A stretch of DNA of 64,000 bases from Acinetobacter portensis (GCF_023158935.1 NZ_CP096120.1:1240001-1304000); one strand, 5' to 3'; shown: positions 8,535-18,206, counted from the first letter of the stretch. Numbers and translations are program-made. Notes: a model not told the origin generated them from the sequence alone.

Positions 8535-8607
8535 TTTTAACTTCCCCTAGAGTTACTTTATTTAGTTCATATCTAGAGTCTCTTTTTATAAGACTTGGAG
8601 CAATAAA

Positions 8608-8643
8608 GTTGAATTCAACAAGACATGAATTTTATTCATGTCT
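8608..8643. promoter_or_regulatory. Two adjacent palindromes in the divergent SDR/LysR promoter
   Basis: GTTGAATTCAAC (8608-8619) is a perfect 12-bp palindrome. Directly after it AGACATGAAT (8621-8630) and ATTCATGTCT (8634-8643) form perfect 10-bp arms 3 bp apart. Such dyads between a LysR gene and its divergent target operon are typical operators. Binding is inferred. Confidence 0.55.
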
Positions 8644-8674
8644 ATGATATTTTGAATACAAATTTAATAGAAAT

Positions 8675-9601
8675 ATGGATATTTTTATGATTAATGCTGA
8701 AAAAAATTACAATCAAGTCCCTTCAGTTAAAACATTACAAGCATTTGAACAAACAGCTCGTTTGGGTAATGTGGCAAAAGCTGCGGAAATTTTGAATCTT
8801 ACGCCATCGGCTGTTAGCCATCAGATTGCGAAATTAGAACAATTAATTGGGCAAAATCTGTTTATTCGTGGAGCGAGAGGCGTCACATTAACAACTTCTG
8901 GTGAGCGATATTTTCAAGATATTACTAATATTTTGCATAGTCTTACATTAGCTACAGAAAAAGCTGCCGAGAAAAGTCCAAAAGATAGTTTATATATTCA
9001 TTCTTCTCCAAGTTTTGGATTACTTTGGCTACTCCCACGACTGGAATCATTTAAAGAGAAATTTCCACAAATTCAAGTAAACTTATCTTGCTCTTATGAA
9101 ACCCTTCATTTTACAAGAGATAAAATAGATATCGATATACGCCATGGAACTCCTAACTGGACAGGCGTTGAAATTAGAACCATTAGAAGTGAAAAATTAG
9201 AAGTTCTTGCCTCACCAAAACTACTTAAACGCAGTCCAGCAATTACACCAAAAGATTTATTGAAAAGTGAGTTAATTTTATCTAGATCAACATTAATAAC
9301 TTGGCCTCAATGGTTTGCTCATCAAGGATTGAGTATTCCTGAGATACCTTATGCTTTTAGCTTTGATCGTTCTTATATGTCATTAGAAGCAGCAACAAAT
9401 GGATTAGGTTTTGTTCTTGAAAGTAATCTTCTTACACAAAATTATTTAGAAACTGGCAAGTTAGTAAAAGTATTTCCAGACGATTTATCTATCCCTATAT
9501 CCGCACATCATTTAGTTTATCCTCGCACGCATGAGAATATTAATAAAATGAATCATTTTTTACACTGGATTAATGATGAAATTAATAAACAGAGTGAATG
9601 A
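8675..9601 (+). CDS. LysR-family regulator (GcvA-like), probable operon activator
   Basis: 308-aa LysR regulator: N-terminal winged helix (about 18-77, with GNVAKAAEILNLTPSAVSHQI) and a co-inducer domain (about 105-300). It is divergent from the SDR-MFS-transketolase operon, 140 bp away, with two palindromes between them, so it most likely controls that operon in response to its substrate. The start at 8675 or the in-frame ATG at 8687 are both possible; neither has a strong ribosome site. Confidence 0.87.
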   Translation: MDIFMINAEKNYNQVPSVKTLQAFEQTARLGNVAKAAEILNLTPSAVSHQIAKLEQLIGQNLFIRGARGVTLTTSGERYFQDITNILHSLTLATEKAAEKSPKDSLYIHSSPSFGLLWLLPRLESFKEKFPQIQVNLSCSYETLHFTRDKIDIDIRHGTPNWTGVEIRTIRSEKLEVLASPKLLKRSPAITPKDLLKSELILSRSTLITWPQWFAHQGLSIPEIPYAFSFDRSYMSLEAATNGLGFVLESNLLTQNYLETGKLVKVFPDDLSIPISAHHLVYPRTHENINKMNHFLHWINDEINKQSE

Positions 9602-9636
9602 ATAACTTCTACGGCCCATAACTCCTCGTCATTAAA

Positions 9637-9658
9637 AAAGCGAACCGAAGTTCGCTTT
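9637..9658. terminator. Bidirectional terminator
   Basis: AAAGCGAAC (9637-9645), loop CGAA, GTTCGCTTT (9650-9658), with A and T runs on either side. It lies between the convergent LysR and aldehyde dehydrogenase genes. Confidence 0.85.
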
Positions 9659-9679
9659 AAATTACATCAATTATTCAGA

Positions 9680-11191
9680 TTAGAAGAAACCCATCGGCTT
9701 AGTAGAGTAACTTACTAATAGGTTTTTAGTTTGTTGATAATGATCGAGCATCATCTTATGGTTTTCACGACCAATACCTGATTTTTTATAGCCACCGAAA
9801 GCAGCATGCGCAGGATAAAGATGGTAACAGTTTGTCCATACTCGACCAGCTTCAATTGCACGACCCGCACGGTAAGACGTATGTGCAGAACGTGACCACA
9901 CTCCTGCTCCTAAACCATAAATCGTATCATTGGCAATTTTAATTGCATCATCAAAGTCTTTAAACGTTGTTACCGCAAGTACTGGACCAAAAATTTCTTC
10001 TTGGAAAGTACGCATGTTATTTGTACCTTTTAAAATTGTTGGCTCAATATAGAAACCTTGACCAACATCATGTCGCTCATTACCACCTGTTAATAATTGT
10101 GCGCCTTCAGAACGTCCTGTCGCAATACAACCCAAAATTTTGTCTTGTTGTTCTTGCGATGCCTGTGCACCAATCATTGTTGTAGTATCTAATGGATGAC
10201 CTGTTTTAATACGTTTAACACGCTCAACAGCCAATTCTAAGAACTGATCTGCAATGCTCTCTTGTACTAATGCACGAGATGGACAAGTACAAATTTCACC
10301 TTGGTTAAGGGCAAACATTGTAAAGCCTTCAAGCGCTTTTTCTAGGTAATCATCTTGTTGCGCCATTACATCTTCAAAGAAAATATTTGGTGATTTTCCA
10401 CCTAATTCAAGTGTTACTGGAATAATATTTTCTGTCGCATATTGCATGATCTGCTGACCTACAGCAGTTGAACCTGTAAAGGCAACTTTTGCAATACGAG
10501 GGCTTGTTGCTAATGGACGACCAACTTCAACGCCATAACCATTTACAATGTTTAGAACCCCTTCAGGTAATAAATCTTGAATAAGTTCGACTAAAACTAA
10601 AATACTAACAGGCGTTTGTTCTGCGGGTTTAAGTACAATACAGTTACCTGCTGCAAGTGCTGGAGCAAGCTTCCAAGTCGCCATTAGAATTGGGAAATTC
10701 CATGGAATAATTTGCCCAACAACACCTAAAGGCTCATGGAAATGGTACGCAATGGTATCTTCATCAATTTCAGAAATTCCACCTTCTTGCGCACGAATAC
10801 AGCCTGCAAAATAGCGGAAATGATCAATTGCCAATGGAATATCGGCAGCAAGCGTTTCACGAATTGGCTTACCGTTGTCCCAAGTTTCAGCAACAGCAAG
10901 TAATTCTAAGTTTTCTTCTAAACGGTCTGCAATTTTTAAAAGTAAATTAGAACGAGTGGTTGGAGAAGATTTATTCCATTGAGCTTTAGCTTTATGTGCC
11001 GCATCAAGTGCGAGTTCAATATCTTCAACACTAGAACGTGGTACTTTAGTAAACACTTTTCCATCTACTGGAGAAATATTATCAAAATATTCTCCTTTTA
11101 CAGGAGCTCGCCATTGTCCACCAATAAAGTTCTCATATTGGCTTTTAAAATTAACTTTTGAACCAGGTTGATTAGGGTCGATGTAGCGCAT
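9680..11191 (-). CDS. NAD-dependent aldehyde dehydrogenase (ExaC/AldB-like)
   Basis: 503-aa aldehyde dehydrogenase. The active-site glutamate lies in [10 protein letters not shown] (near 265) and the nucleophilic cysteine in GEICTCPSR (near 302); PWNFPILM marks the cofactor-binding part. Length and the C-terminal tail KPMGFF fit the ExaC/AldB group that oxidises acetaldehyde and similar aldehydes to acids. The divergent GAF regulator and the iron alcohol dehydrogenase nearby suggest an alcohol to aldehyde to acid route. Start ATG at 11191 is preceded by an AGGAAAT-type ribosome site. Confidence 0.9.
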   Translation of the reverse strand: MRYIDPNQPGSKVNFKSQYENFIGGQWRAPVKGEYFDNISPVDGKVFTKVPRSSVEDIELALDAAHKAKAQWNKSSPTTRSNLLLKIADRLEENLELLAVAETWDNGKPIRETLAADIPLAIDHFRYFAGCIRAQEGGISEIDEDTIAYHFHEPLGVVGQIIPWNFPILMATWKLAPALAAGNCIVLKPAEQTPVSILVLVELIQDLLPEGVLNIVNGYGVEVGRPLATSPRIAKVAFTGSTAVGQQIMQYATENIIPVTLELGGKSPNIFFEDVMAQQDDYLEKALEGFTMFALNQGEICTCPSRALVQESIADQFLELAVERVKRIKTGHPLDTTTMIGAQASQEQQDKILGCIATGRSEGAQLLTGGNERHDVGQGFYIEPTILKGTNNMRTFQEEIFGPVLAVTTFKDFDDAIKIANDTIYGLGAGVWSRSAHTSYRAGRAIEAGRVWTNCYHLYPAHAAFGGYKKSGIGRENHKMMLDHYQQTKNLLVSYSTKPMGFF

Positions 11192-11243
11192 ATGTATTTC
11201 CTTTACTTATTTACTATTATTAAGCCACTTCTACAGCTTTGGT

Positions 11244-11305
11244 ATAAGGTACACTTTTACCTTATTTAATTAAGATAACATAGATAAGGTTGGAAAAAGG
11301 TTGGA
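11244..11305. promoter_or_regulatory. AAGGT half-site cluster in the divergent promoter
   Basis: ATAAGGTA (11244-11251) and TACCTTAT (11258-11265) form an inverted repeat, and AAGGTTGGA occurs twice in direct orientation (11286-11294, 11297-11305). All four half-sites share AAGGT. They lie between aldehyde dehydrogenase and its divergent regulator and are candidate operators. Confidence 0.5.
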
Positions 11306-11394
11306 GCTTTAAGCTCTATAAATTTTGTAATATCTACATAAAAATAATCATGAGAGTGGATGCGAATTAGAATTTTTTATGAGAACAAGGACAG

Positions 11395-12573
11395 ATGACC
11401 AAACAAGAGTTAATACAAAAAAGACATAATATTGATCGATTAAGAGAAAACAATAGTTTATCTCCTAATCATGCTGAGCAACTGGAAGAAAGTATATTAA
11501 GTTCTTGGCAACGCTCATCTCATGCAAAAATCCCCAAAGATCGTTTGGCTGCACCACTAAAAGATGAAAAAACTGATACATCTTCCTTAACCTTAACTCG
11601 TGCTTTGGAACATTGTGCTGAAAATTTAAAGCATATTGCCGAACAGTCTTCAATGGTTTTAGCTGTTGGCGATATTGGAAGTACCATTATTTGGTCTGCT
11701 TCTAGCCCACAAATGAGAAGTGCTGCCGAAAGTGTGCATTTTATTGAAGGTGGACAATGGCGTGAAGAATTAGTGGGTACAAATGCTTTAGCACTTAGTC
11801 TTAAAACACAACAATCGAGCTGTGTATTTTCTAGCGAACACTATATGCCTTCAATTCATGATTGGGTGTGTTATGCAGCCCCAATTATTGATCCCTATTC
11901 AAAACAAATTTTAGGTGTTATTGACCTTTCTACAACATGGCAAAAACATAATAGTTTAGCCCTACTAGCTGCTGAACGTTGTGCCACAATTATTCAATCA
12001 GCTTTATTGGAATATCAAAAACAAACTTTATTTATTCGCGCTTTTTCAGTTCCGCAGGTTCTTTTTAATGGTCGAGTTTTAGTTTTAACGCCACGTCAAA
12101 TTGAAATTTTAACAATTTTAGCTTTATGTCCTCAAGGTCTAAGTTTAGATACTTTACATCAAGCATTATACGGCGAACGTAAAGTAAGTATGGGAACGTT
12201 AAAAGCTGAAATGTCTCAATTACGTGATGTACTCGGAGGTATGTTGGGTTCTAGACCCTATCGCCTATTGGCGCATGTAGAAGCAGATTTCTTACTTACA
12301 GAACAGTCTTTAGATGCAGGCTATGTCGATTCCGCTTTGAAGCTTTGTACAGGCGTGTTTCTTGCTAAAACCGAAAGCCCATTTTTGTGTGCTTGGCGAG
12401 ATTGTTTAGAATCACGTTTAAGCGATGCAATTTTTAAAGCCAATGAAACTGATGTACTTTTAAAGCATGTCGCACATTTCCCAGAAGCAATTGATGCTGT
12501 AGAGCGTTTAATTGAATTAATACCCAAAACACATCCTATTCATCATAAATATCTAAAATATAAAAATATTTAG
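11395..12573 (+). CDS. GAF-domain regulator, AcoR-like but without AAA+ domain
   Basis: 392 aa. The N-terminal part (about 25-200) matches the sensory GAF region of AcoR-type activators (ILSSWQRS, GTNALALSL, HDWVCYAAPIIDP). AcoR continues with a sigma-54 AAA+ domain; here there is none. Instead residues 215-300 look like a winged helix (LTPRQIEILTILAL, TLKAEMSQLRDVLGG, RPYRLLA) resembling SARP/OmpR-type DNA-binding domains, with a helical tail. It should therefore work with the housekeeping sigma factor. The ATG follows AAGGA. It is divergent from the aldehyde dehydrogenase gene and probably controls it. Confidence 0.8.
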   Translation: MTKQELIQKRHNIDRLRENNSLSPNHAEQLEESILSSWQRSSHAKIPKDRLAAPLKDEKTDTSSLTLTRALEHCAENLKHIAEQSSMVLAVGDIGSTIIWSASSPQMRSAAESVHFIEGGQWREELVGTNALALSLKTQQSSCVFSSEHYMPSIHDWVCYAAPIIDPYSKQILGVIDLSTTWQKHNSLALLAAERCATIIQSALLEYQKQTLFIRAFSVPQVLFNGRVLVLTPRQIEILTILALCPQGLSLDTLHQALYGERKVSMGTLKAEMSQLRDVLGGMLGSRPYRLLAHVEADFLLTEQSLDAGYVDSALKLCTGVFLAKTESPFLCAWRDCLESRLSDAIFKANETDVLLKHVAHFPEAIDAVERLIELIPKTHPIHHKYLKYKNI

Positions 12574-12790
12574 AATATTGAAAATTCAGTATTTATTGTT
12601 TTTAGTTAAATGAATGAAAAAATGTAATTACTCAATTAAAGATGATATGTGCTCATAAATATTATATCGCTTTAATGCAAAAGCCCTGCTTTACTCCAAT
12701 CATCACAGAAATAATCTTCTTTATGACAATGAAATAAAACAGGACAAATGAAATATAAATTAAATACTAAGCAATTTCTTAATTAAAAAA

Positions 12791-13963
12791 TCACATTGCA
12801 TTTCTGAATATATCAACAACTTGTGCATGATTTGCTTTACGTGGATTTGTTAACATACACGCATCTTTTTGAGCATTTTCAGCCATAACAGCTAAATCTT
12901 CTTCTTTAACATTTAACTCTGCTAAACCTGACGGAATGCCAATTGAAGATGAAAGCTGACGAATTGCACCAATTGCTTCATAAGCCGCTTCAGTTACAGT
13001 TAATCCTTCTGTGTTCACACCCATCAATTGAGCAATTTTCGCATAACGATCTGGGCAAGCAATTAAGTTAAATTCACAAACGTGCGGTAATAAAATGGCA
13101 TTACAAACACCGTGCGGCAAATTGTAGAATCCACCAAGTTGATGTGCCATTGCATGAACATAACCTAAAGATGCATTATTAAATGCCATACCTGCAAGAT
13201 ATTGTGCATAGCTCATTGCATCACGTGCTTCAAGGTTATCGCCATTTGCTACTGCTGGACTAAGCCATTCGCTAATCATGGTAATTGCTTTTTCTGCACA
13301 AGCATCGGTAATTGGGTTTGCTGCGGTAGATACATAAGCTTCAATTGCATGGGTTAAAGCATCCATTCCTGTTGCAGCAGTTAAACCTGCAGGTTTAGCA
13401 AGCATTAGTTTAGGATCATCAATTGCAATGAGTGGTGTACAGCGCCAATCTACAATTGCCATTTTCACATGCGTGTCTGTATTGGTAATAATACAAAAGC
13501 GTGTCATTTCAGATGCTGTACCTGCTGTAGTGTTTACAGCAATAAGTGGTGTCATTGGTACTTTACTTTTATCAATACCCTCATAGTCACGAATATGACC
13601 ACCACCCGCTGTTACTAAGCCAATACCTTTAGCGCAGTCATGCGATGAACCACCACCTAAAGATACAATGAAATCACAACCATTTTGGTTATAAGCATCA
13701 ACGCCTTTATGAACGTTAGTATCTGTTGGGTTAGGCTCTGCACCTGGGAAAATATGGCTTTCTACATTCGCTTCTGTTAAGTAGCCTGCAATAATATCTG
13801 CAACACCAAATTTAAATAAACCTGCATCAGTTACAATCAAAGCTTTCTTCGCACCTAAATCTTGAGCTTTGCGACCAATTTCTTTCGCACAACCAGGACC
13901 AAAAAGTGAAATACATGGAATGTAAAATCCATTCGTTTGATCTGCAATATTTTTAAAAGCCAT
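12791..13963 (-). CDS. Iron-containing alcohol dehydrogenase (group III)
   Basis: NAD-dependent alcohol dehydrogenase of the Fe family, 390 aa from ATG 13963. Cofactor motif GGGSSHDCAKG, metal-binding GMDALTHAIEAY and HAMAHQLGGFYNLPHG are present. The frame is open to 14026, but ATG 13963 has AAGGAA 8 bases upstream and starts at the conserved protein beginning (MAFKNIAD), so it is preferred. The upstream 5' region holds the hairpin CGGTGA-CCC-TCACCG (13996-14010). It likely oxidises short primary alcohols and feeds the aldehyde dehydrogenase at 9680. Confidence 0.9.
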   Translation of the reverse strand: MAFKNIADQTNGFYIPCISLFGPGCAKEIGRKAQDLGAKKALIVTDAGLFKFGVADIIAGYLTEANVESHIFPGAEPNPTDTNVHKGVDAYNQNGCDFIVSLGGGSSHDCAKGIGLVTAGGGHIRDYEGIDKSKVPMTPLIAVNTTAGTASEMTRFCIITNTDTHVKMAIVDWRCTPLIAIDDPKLMLAKPAGLTAATGMDALTHAIEAYVSTAANPITDACAEKAITMISEWLSPAVANGDNLEARDAMSYAQYLAGMAFNNASLGYVHAMAHQLGGFYNLPHGVCNAILLPHVCEFNLIACPDRYAKIAQLMGVNTEGLTVTEAAYEAIGAIRQLSSSIGIPSGLAELNVKEEDLAVMAENAQKDACMLTNPRKANHAQVVDIFRNAM

Positions 13964-14151
13964 GGTTCGATTCCTTCTACCATTAATTATATTATCGGTG
14001 ACCCTCACCGTAATTAGAGTATTCAATGAAGTAAAAGATAATCCTACCTACTAAAAACCTACCTTCTCTTAATCCATGTTTCTCAAGCATGCATCATTTC
14101 TAGAAAACTGCCTGTATGATGTGAACTATTCAGAATCATCTCGTTTTTAGC

Positions 14152-14850
14152 ATGCACACTACATTTTCAGAAAATCCACAAATTAGAGTCGTAAATAGCT
14201 TCCTTGAACTTGTTAATACAAAATTTCAGGGCTTGAACAATGCAATGTGTTGGCAGCGAGATTTATCAGGTGATTTTAAAGAAATTGCTACAAAGCTTTC
14301 TTTAGAAGAAAACATTACAGAAATTTCAATTGAAGATTTAATGGCTTTGAATCTTTCTGAAAATGGAAATTTGGCTCGAAAAACAATTTTAAACGATATA
14401 GCGCTATTAACAGAATTTGGCGCTTCGCCTTCTTTGAATTTGCTTAAATGTTATGAACGTGATGATGAACTCGATTTTATTTCAACAGATGTTTATTCAT
14501 TTCATGTAGATCGTTCGCCTATAGAAACAGATACTTTTTTATGTACATATCACGGCGCTGCAAGTGACATTGTATCTAATGATCAGGTTGAACAAAAAAT
14601 TCTAATTCCTGAGATCAGAGAAAAATTAAAAGCGTTGCATGATGGCTCTGAAGCTGAATTTGATCAGTTTTTAGAAGAGTATTTTTTTGATTTACATTAT
14701 GAGCCAAAACCTAATGCAAAACCTGTAAATTTAGGTTTAGGACATTTATGGCGTTTAGCGGTTGATCATCCAACACAAAGTGTTTTACCTTGCGTACATA
14801 GAGCGCCTAAAGAAAACGATGGTGAATATCGCTTGTTACTTATTTGCTAA
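14152..14850 (+). CDS. DUF1826 domain protein
   Basis: 232-aa cytoplasmic protein of the DUF1826 family. Conserved features are CWQRDL (33-38), the H-x-D pair at 118-120 (FHVDRSP), CTYHG and the C-terminal LGHLWRLAVDHPTQSVLPCVHRAP stretch (seen from about 196). The H-x-D plus a later His resembles a cupin/2-oxoglutarate oxygenase metal site, which is inference. DUF1826 genes often sit in zinc-limitation regulons; no clear Zur box was recognised here. It is a single gene ended by the terminator at 14897. Confidence 0.75.
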   Translation: MHTTFSENPQIRVVNSFLELVNTKFQGLNNAMCWQRDLSGDFKEIATKLSLEENITEISIEDLMALNLSENGNLARKTILNDIALLTEFGASPSLNLLKCYERDDELDFISTDVYSFHVDRSPIETDTFLCTYHGAASDIVSNDQVEQKILIPEIREKLKALHDGSEAEFDQFLEEYFFDLHYEPKPNAKPVNLGLGHLWRLAVDHPTQSVLPCVHRAPKENDGEYRLLLIC

Positions 14851-14896
14851 TTGAATATAAAACTGAGCAAATATTAGCGACTATTTATAAAGTAAT

Positions 14897-14926
14897 AAAA
14901 AGCCCAAACTAAAATTTGGGCTTTTT
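14897..14926. terminator. Bidirectional terminator
   Basis: AAAAAGCCCAAA (14897-14908) and TTTGGGCTTTTT (14915-14926), perfect 12-bp arms between the convergent DUF1826 and zinc alcohol dehydrogenase genes. Confidence 0.9.
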
Positions 14927-14939
14927 ATTAGAAAGATAT

Positions 14940-16004
14940 TTATGCTTGAAAGTTTTTCACATCAATCACAAATCTATATTTCACATCACTTTTTAACATA
15001 CGTTCATATGCATCATTAATACTATGCATATCAATCATCTCGATGTCTGAAACAATATTATGCTTTCCGCAGAAATCAAGTAGTTCTTGAGTTTCTGCAA
15101 TCCCACCAATTAAAGAACCTGCAACAGATTTACGCCCCATAATTAATGGAACTGTATTGGTGCTAATTTCGCCTAAATATCCCACCAAAACAATTGTTCC
15201 ATTTAAAGATAGCGTTGGAATATAAGGTTTTAAATCGTGGTTATAAGGTACGGTATCAATAATTAAATCAAATTGATTACGTACAGCTTTCATTTGGTTT
15301 TTATCTGTAGATAGCACAACATGATGCGCACCTAATATTTTAGCGTCTTTCTCTTTATCTGTAGAGCGCGTAAATAAAGTCACTTCGGCACCTAATGCAT
15401 GTGCCAATTTAATTGCCATATGTCCTAAGCCACCTAAACCAACAACAGCAACTTTAGAGCCAGAGCCAATATTCCAATGACGTAATGGTGACCAAGTTGT
15501 AATACCTGCACATAATAATGGCGGAACAGCTTTCGTATCTAAATTTTCAGGAACTTTTAAAACAAACGCTTCGCTACATACAATTGTTTTTGAATAACCA
15601 CCATACGTTGTACGACCATCATGTCGATCTACACTTGCATAAGTTCCTGTATTACCTTCTTCGCAATATTGTTCTAAACCCGCATCACAAGATGAACAAG
15701 TACGGCAAGAATCGACCATACAGCCAATTCCAACTAAATCACCAACTTTAAATTTAGTGGCTTTTGCACCAACTTGTGTCACTCGACCTACAATTTCATG
15801 TCCAGGAACTATTGGGAACGTACTAAAACCCCAATCATTACGCGCTTGATGCAAATCTGAATGACAAACACCACAATACTCAATATCTATAACAACATCA
15901 TCTTCACGTGGATCACGGCGTTCAAATGTATATGGTGCTAAAGGGCTAGAAGATGTTTGTGCTGCGTATCCTAATACTTGAATTGGCATAGTTAATCTCG
16001 GCAA
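14940..16004 (-). CDS. Zinc-dependent NAD(P) alcohol dehydrogenase (YahK/cinnamyl type)
   Basis: 354-aa medium-chain dehydrogenase. Catalytic zinc ligands are in GVCHSD (near 45) and GHE (near 67); structural zinc cysteines are in DSCRTCSSC and EQYC (about 98-112); the Rossmann motif is GLGGLGHMA (near 188-196). It belongs to the cinnamyl-alcohol dehydrogenase group, which usually reduces aldehydes with NADPH (E. coli YahK/YjgB), so it may act in aldehyde detoxification. It is a single gene, convergent with DUF1826. Confidence 0.88.
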   Translation of the reverse strand: MPRLTMPIQVLGYAAQTSSSPLAPYTFERRDPREDDVVIDIEYCGVCHSDLHQARNDWGFSTFPIVPGHEIVGRVTQVGAKATKFKVGDLVGIGCMVDSCRTCSSCDAGLEQYCEEGNTGTYASVDRHDGRTTYGGYSKTIVCSEAFVLKVPENLDTKAVPPLLCAGITTWSPLRHWNIGSGSKVAVVGLGGLGHMAIKLAHALGAEVTLFTRSTDKEKDAKILGAHHVVLSTDKNQMKAVRNQFDLIIDTVPYNHDLKPYIPTLSLNGTIVLVGYLGEISTNTVPLIMGRKSVAGSLIGGIAETQELLDFCGKHNIVSDIEMIDMHSINDAYERMLKSDVKYRFVIDVKNFQA

Positions 16005-16170
16005 TATTGAATGTTATAAATTTGATGTAAATTATGAATGCTTTGCTTATATCAATATCACATGAAATGCGTATTTTGTTAGTTTATTGGTTAATAAAAA
16101 TTTCAAGTGATATTTAAAGGAAAAATCCTTCTATCTTTCAAGTTTTTATAATTGGCTTATTTACGTTTGA

Positions 16171-17061
16171 TTAAGCCCAAATTACAAGCATTGCAGCAAG
16201 TACAATTCCAAATAATCCCCAATGGTCTGTAGATTTTAATTTTTCTTTAAATAAATATACTGAAATAAGCAGACTAAATAGAATTTCAATTTGCCCCAGT
16301 GTTTTCACAAGTGCAACTGATTGCATACTCATGGCTGTAAACCATCCTAAAGAAGCAATGCAGCTACACAAACTGATTTTTAATACGAGTCCTACCCGCT
16401 CCCACATTGCCCATAAGGTTTTAGGTTTAAATATGACTAAGAAAAAAAGTAACACAGCACATTGAATACCAATTACCGTAAATAAAACCCAAGCTGCGCG
16501 GTGTAAAACAGGCAACATATCGAGTTCTAAACTAGCTTCTCTTACCAATAAGGATGTAATGGCAAAACACAAACCACTTCCTGTACCAATAAGTAATGTA
16601 TTCCAAGAAAATTTAGTTCCTTGAATACCGCCTTTACTTAACAAAAAGATGGCGAATGCACCTAAAAACACACCCAACCAAGCAAATAAACTTAGATATT
16701 CCCCAAATAAAGTCACACCAATAATTGCTGCAAGAATAGCTTCACTTTTTGCTAAACCAACACCAATGGCATAATTCTTTTGGCGAAACAATTGCACCAT
16801 TAAAATAGTTGCCAATATTTGGCTGATTGCGGCAATAAAAACATAAATCCAAAAATTTGTATGAAAACTAACATGAGTGGTAATAGGCTGTTGTACGTAT
16901 AAGAATTTTAGATATAAACCAGCTAAAGGAAATGCAAAAATAAAACGTGCAAGTGTTACACCATAGCTATCTACAGTTGTACTGAGCTGCTTTTGAAAAG
17001 CATTACGCCATGCCTGCATAAATGCAGCCATTAAGGTGAAAAGTATCCAACTTATAGCCAT
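16171..17061 (-). CDS. EamA/DMT-family transporter
   Basis: 296-aa inner-membrane protein with about ten hydrophobic segments and two EamA repeats (about 5-140 and 150-295), the standard drug/metabolite transporter layout. It is intact, unlike the remnant at 36970. It lies 79 bp downstream of a LysR gene on the same strand and may be co-transcribed with it. Substrate unknown. Confidence 0.8.
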   Translation of the reverse strand: MAISWILFTLMAAFMQAWRNAFQKQLSTTVDSYGVTLARFIFAFPLAGLYLKFLYVQQPITTHVSFHTNFWIYVFIAAISQILATILMVQLFRQKNYAIGVGLAKSEAILAAIIGVTLFGEYLSLFAWLGVFLGAFAIFLLSKGGIQGTKFSWNTLLIGTGSGLCFAITSLLVREASLELDMLPVLHRAAWVLFTVIGIQCAVLLFFLVIFKPKTLWAMWERVGLVLKISLCSCIASLGWFTAMSMQSVALVKTLGQIEILFSLLISVYLFKEKLKSTDHWGLFGIVLAAMLVIWA

Positions 17062-17140
17062 AAAAGATGTAAATTTCCTATTGAGTTGGAATATAAATAA
17101 ACACGCAATTTGTCTAAATTTAATTCAAAAATAATGGTAC

Positions 17141-18034
17141 TTATTTCACTAAAATATCGTGAAGCATTTTACGTAACCATTGATGACTGGTTTTATGATG
17201 ACACGACATATGCCAATACTGTTTTACAGCATAGGTTGGAAATGAAATGGGTGCATTGAAAATTTGCAAATTACCACGTGACAACAATACTTCACTTAAA
17301 TAATAAGGCACTGTCGCAATTGCATCGGTTTCTTGTACCACCAACCCTACACCTAAGTAACTTGGTAAACGCATTAAAATATTACGTTTTAAATCTAAGT
17401 TTAATAGCTCATTTTCAATATGGTAATGACCAATTCCTGCATCAATATCAATATGAGACTCTTTTAAATATTGCTCTGTTGTAATGTTTACATCGTTTAG
17501 TCTTGGATGGTTTTTTGAAGCGATCACCACATAATATTGTTCAAAGAGTTTTTGCTGATAAAAACCATTTTCCAAATGTGGTAAAAAACCAAGTGCCAAA
17601 TCAATTTCACCATTCGCCATTTGATAGATTGTTTCAGTGGTAATTTGACGTACATTCAAGCGAATATTAGGTGCATGTGTTTTTAAATATTGAGAGATTT
17701 TAGGTAACAAAACTAAATGCGATACATCGGTCATTGCCAAAGTAAATTGCTGTTGAGATGTTGCTTGATCAAATGCGACGTTAAAATTATTAATGGTTTC
17801 AACTTTGTTCAGCGCTTCACTAATGAGTGGAAATAATTGCTTCGAAAGTTCTGTTGGCACCATTTCATTGCCAATACGTAAAAATAAAGGATCGTTATAG
17901 TGTTGACGCACACGGTTTAAGATATTACTTACCGTAGGTTGATTCATACCTAAATGCTCGGCTGCAACAGATACACTCTTATACTTATAAATATATAAAA
18001 ATACATTGAGTACTTTGCAATCGAGTTCGAACAC
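17141..18034 (-). CDS. LysR-family transcriptional regulator
   Basis: 297 aa. N-terminal winged helix (about 6-65, SVSVAAEHLGMNQPTVSNILNRVR) and a periplasmic-binding-protein-like effector domain. It resembles the NodD/LeuO-like subgroup that begins with a short FELDCKVLNVFLYIY leader. It reads toward the EamA gene, so that transporter is a possible target. Ligand unknown. Confidence 0.85.
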   Translation of the reverse strand: MFELDCKVLNVFLYIYKYKSVSVAAEHLGMNQPTVSNILNRVRQHYNDPLFLRIGNEMVPTELSKQLFPLISEALNKVETINNFNVAFDQATSQQQFTLAMTDVSHLVLLPKISQYLKTHAPNIRLNVRQITTETIYQMANGEIDLALGFLPHLENGFYQQKLFEQYYVVIASKNHPRLNDVNITTEQYLKESHIDIDAGIGHYHIENELLNLDLKRNILMRLPSYLGVGLVVQETDAIATVPYYLSEVLLSRGNLQIFNAPISFPTYAVKQYWHMSCHHKTSHQWLRKMLHDILVK

Positions 18035-18140
18035 TTAACTTATTTCCTTTTTATGTAAATACAGCTTTCTATCATCTGCTTTTAAGTGAGATTTTCAATA
18101 TTAAAAATCTACAAATTAATTTTTATTTTAAACTTATGCA

Positions 18141-18180
18141 TATAAAAAAGTAAGAACCTATACCTGATAAGTTCTTACTT
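18141..18180 (-). terminator. Terminator of cysK
   Basis: AAGTAAGAAC (18148-18157) and GTTCTTACTT (18171-18180) form perfect 10-bp arms; on the minus strand the stem is followed by a T run. Confidence 0.85.
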
Positions 18181-18206
18181 AGAGTTAAAACTACTTATTT
18201 ATACAA

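Noticed and set aside
13964-14026. N-terminal extension of the iron alcohol dehydrogenase
   Set aside because: The residues match nothing in the family, and ATG 13963 has AAGGAA at proper spacing. The region contains a hairpin, so it is more likely 5' untranslated RNA.
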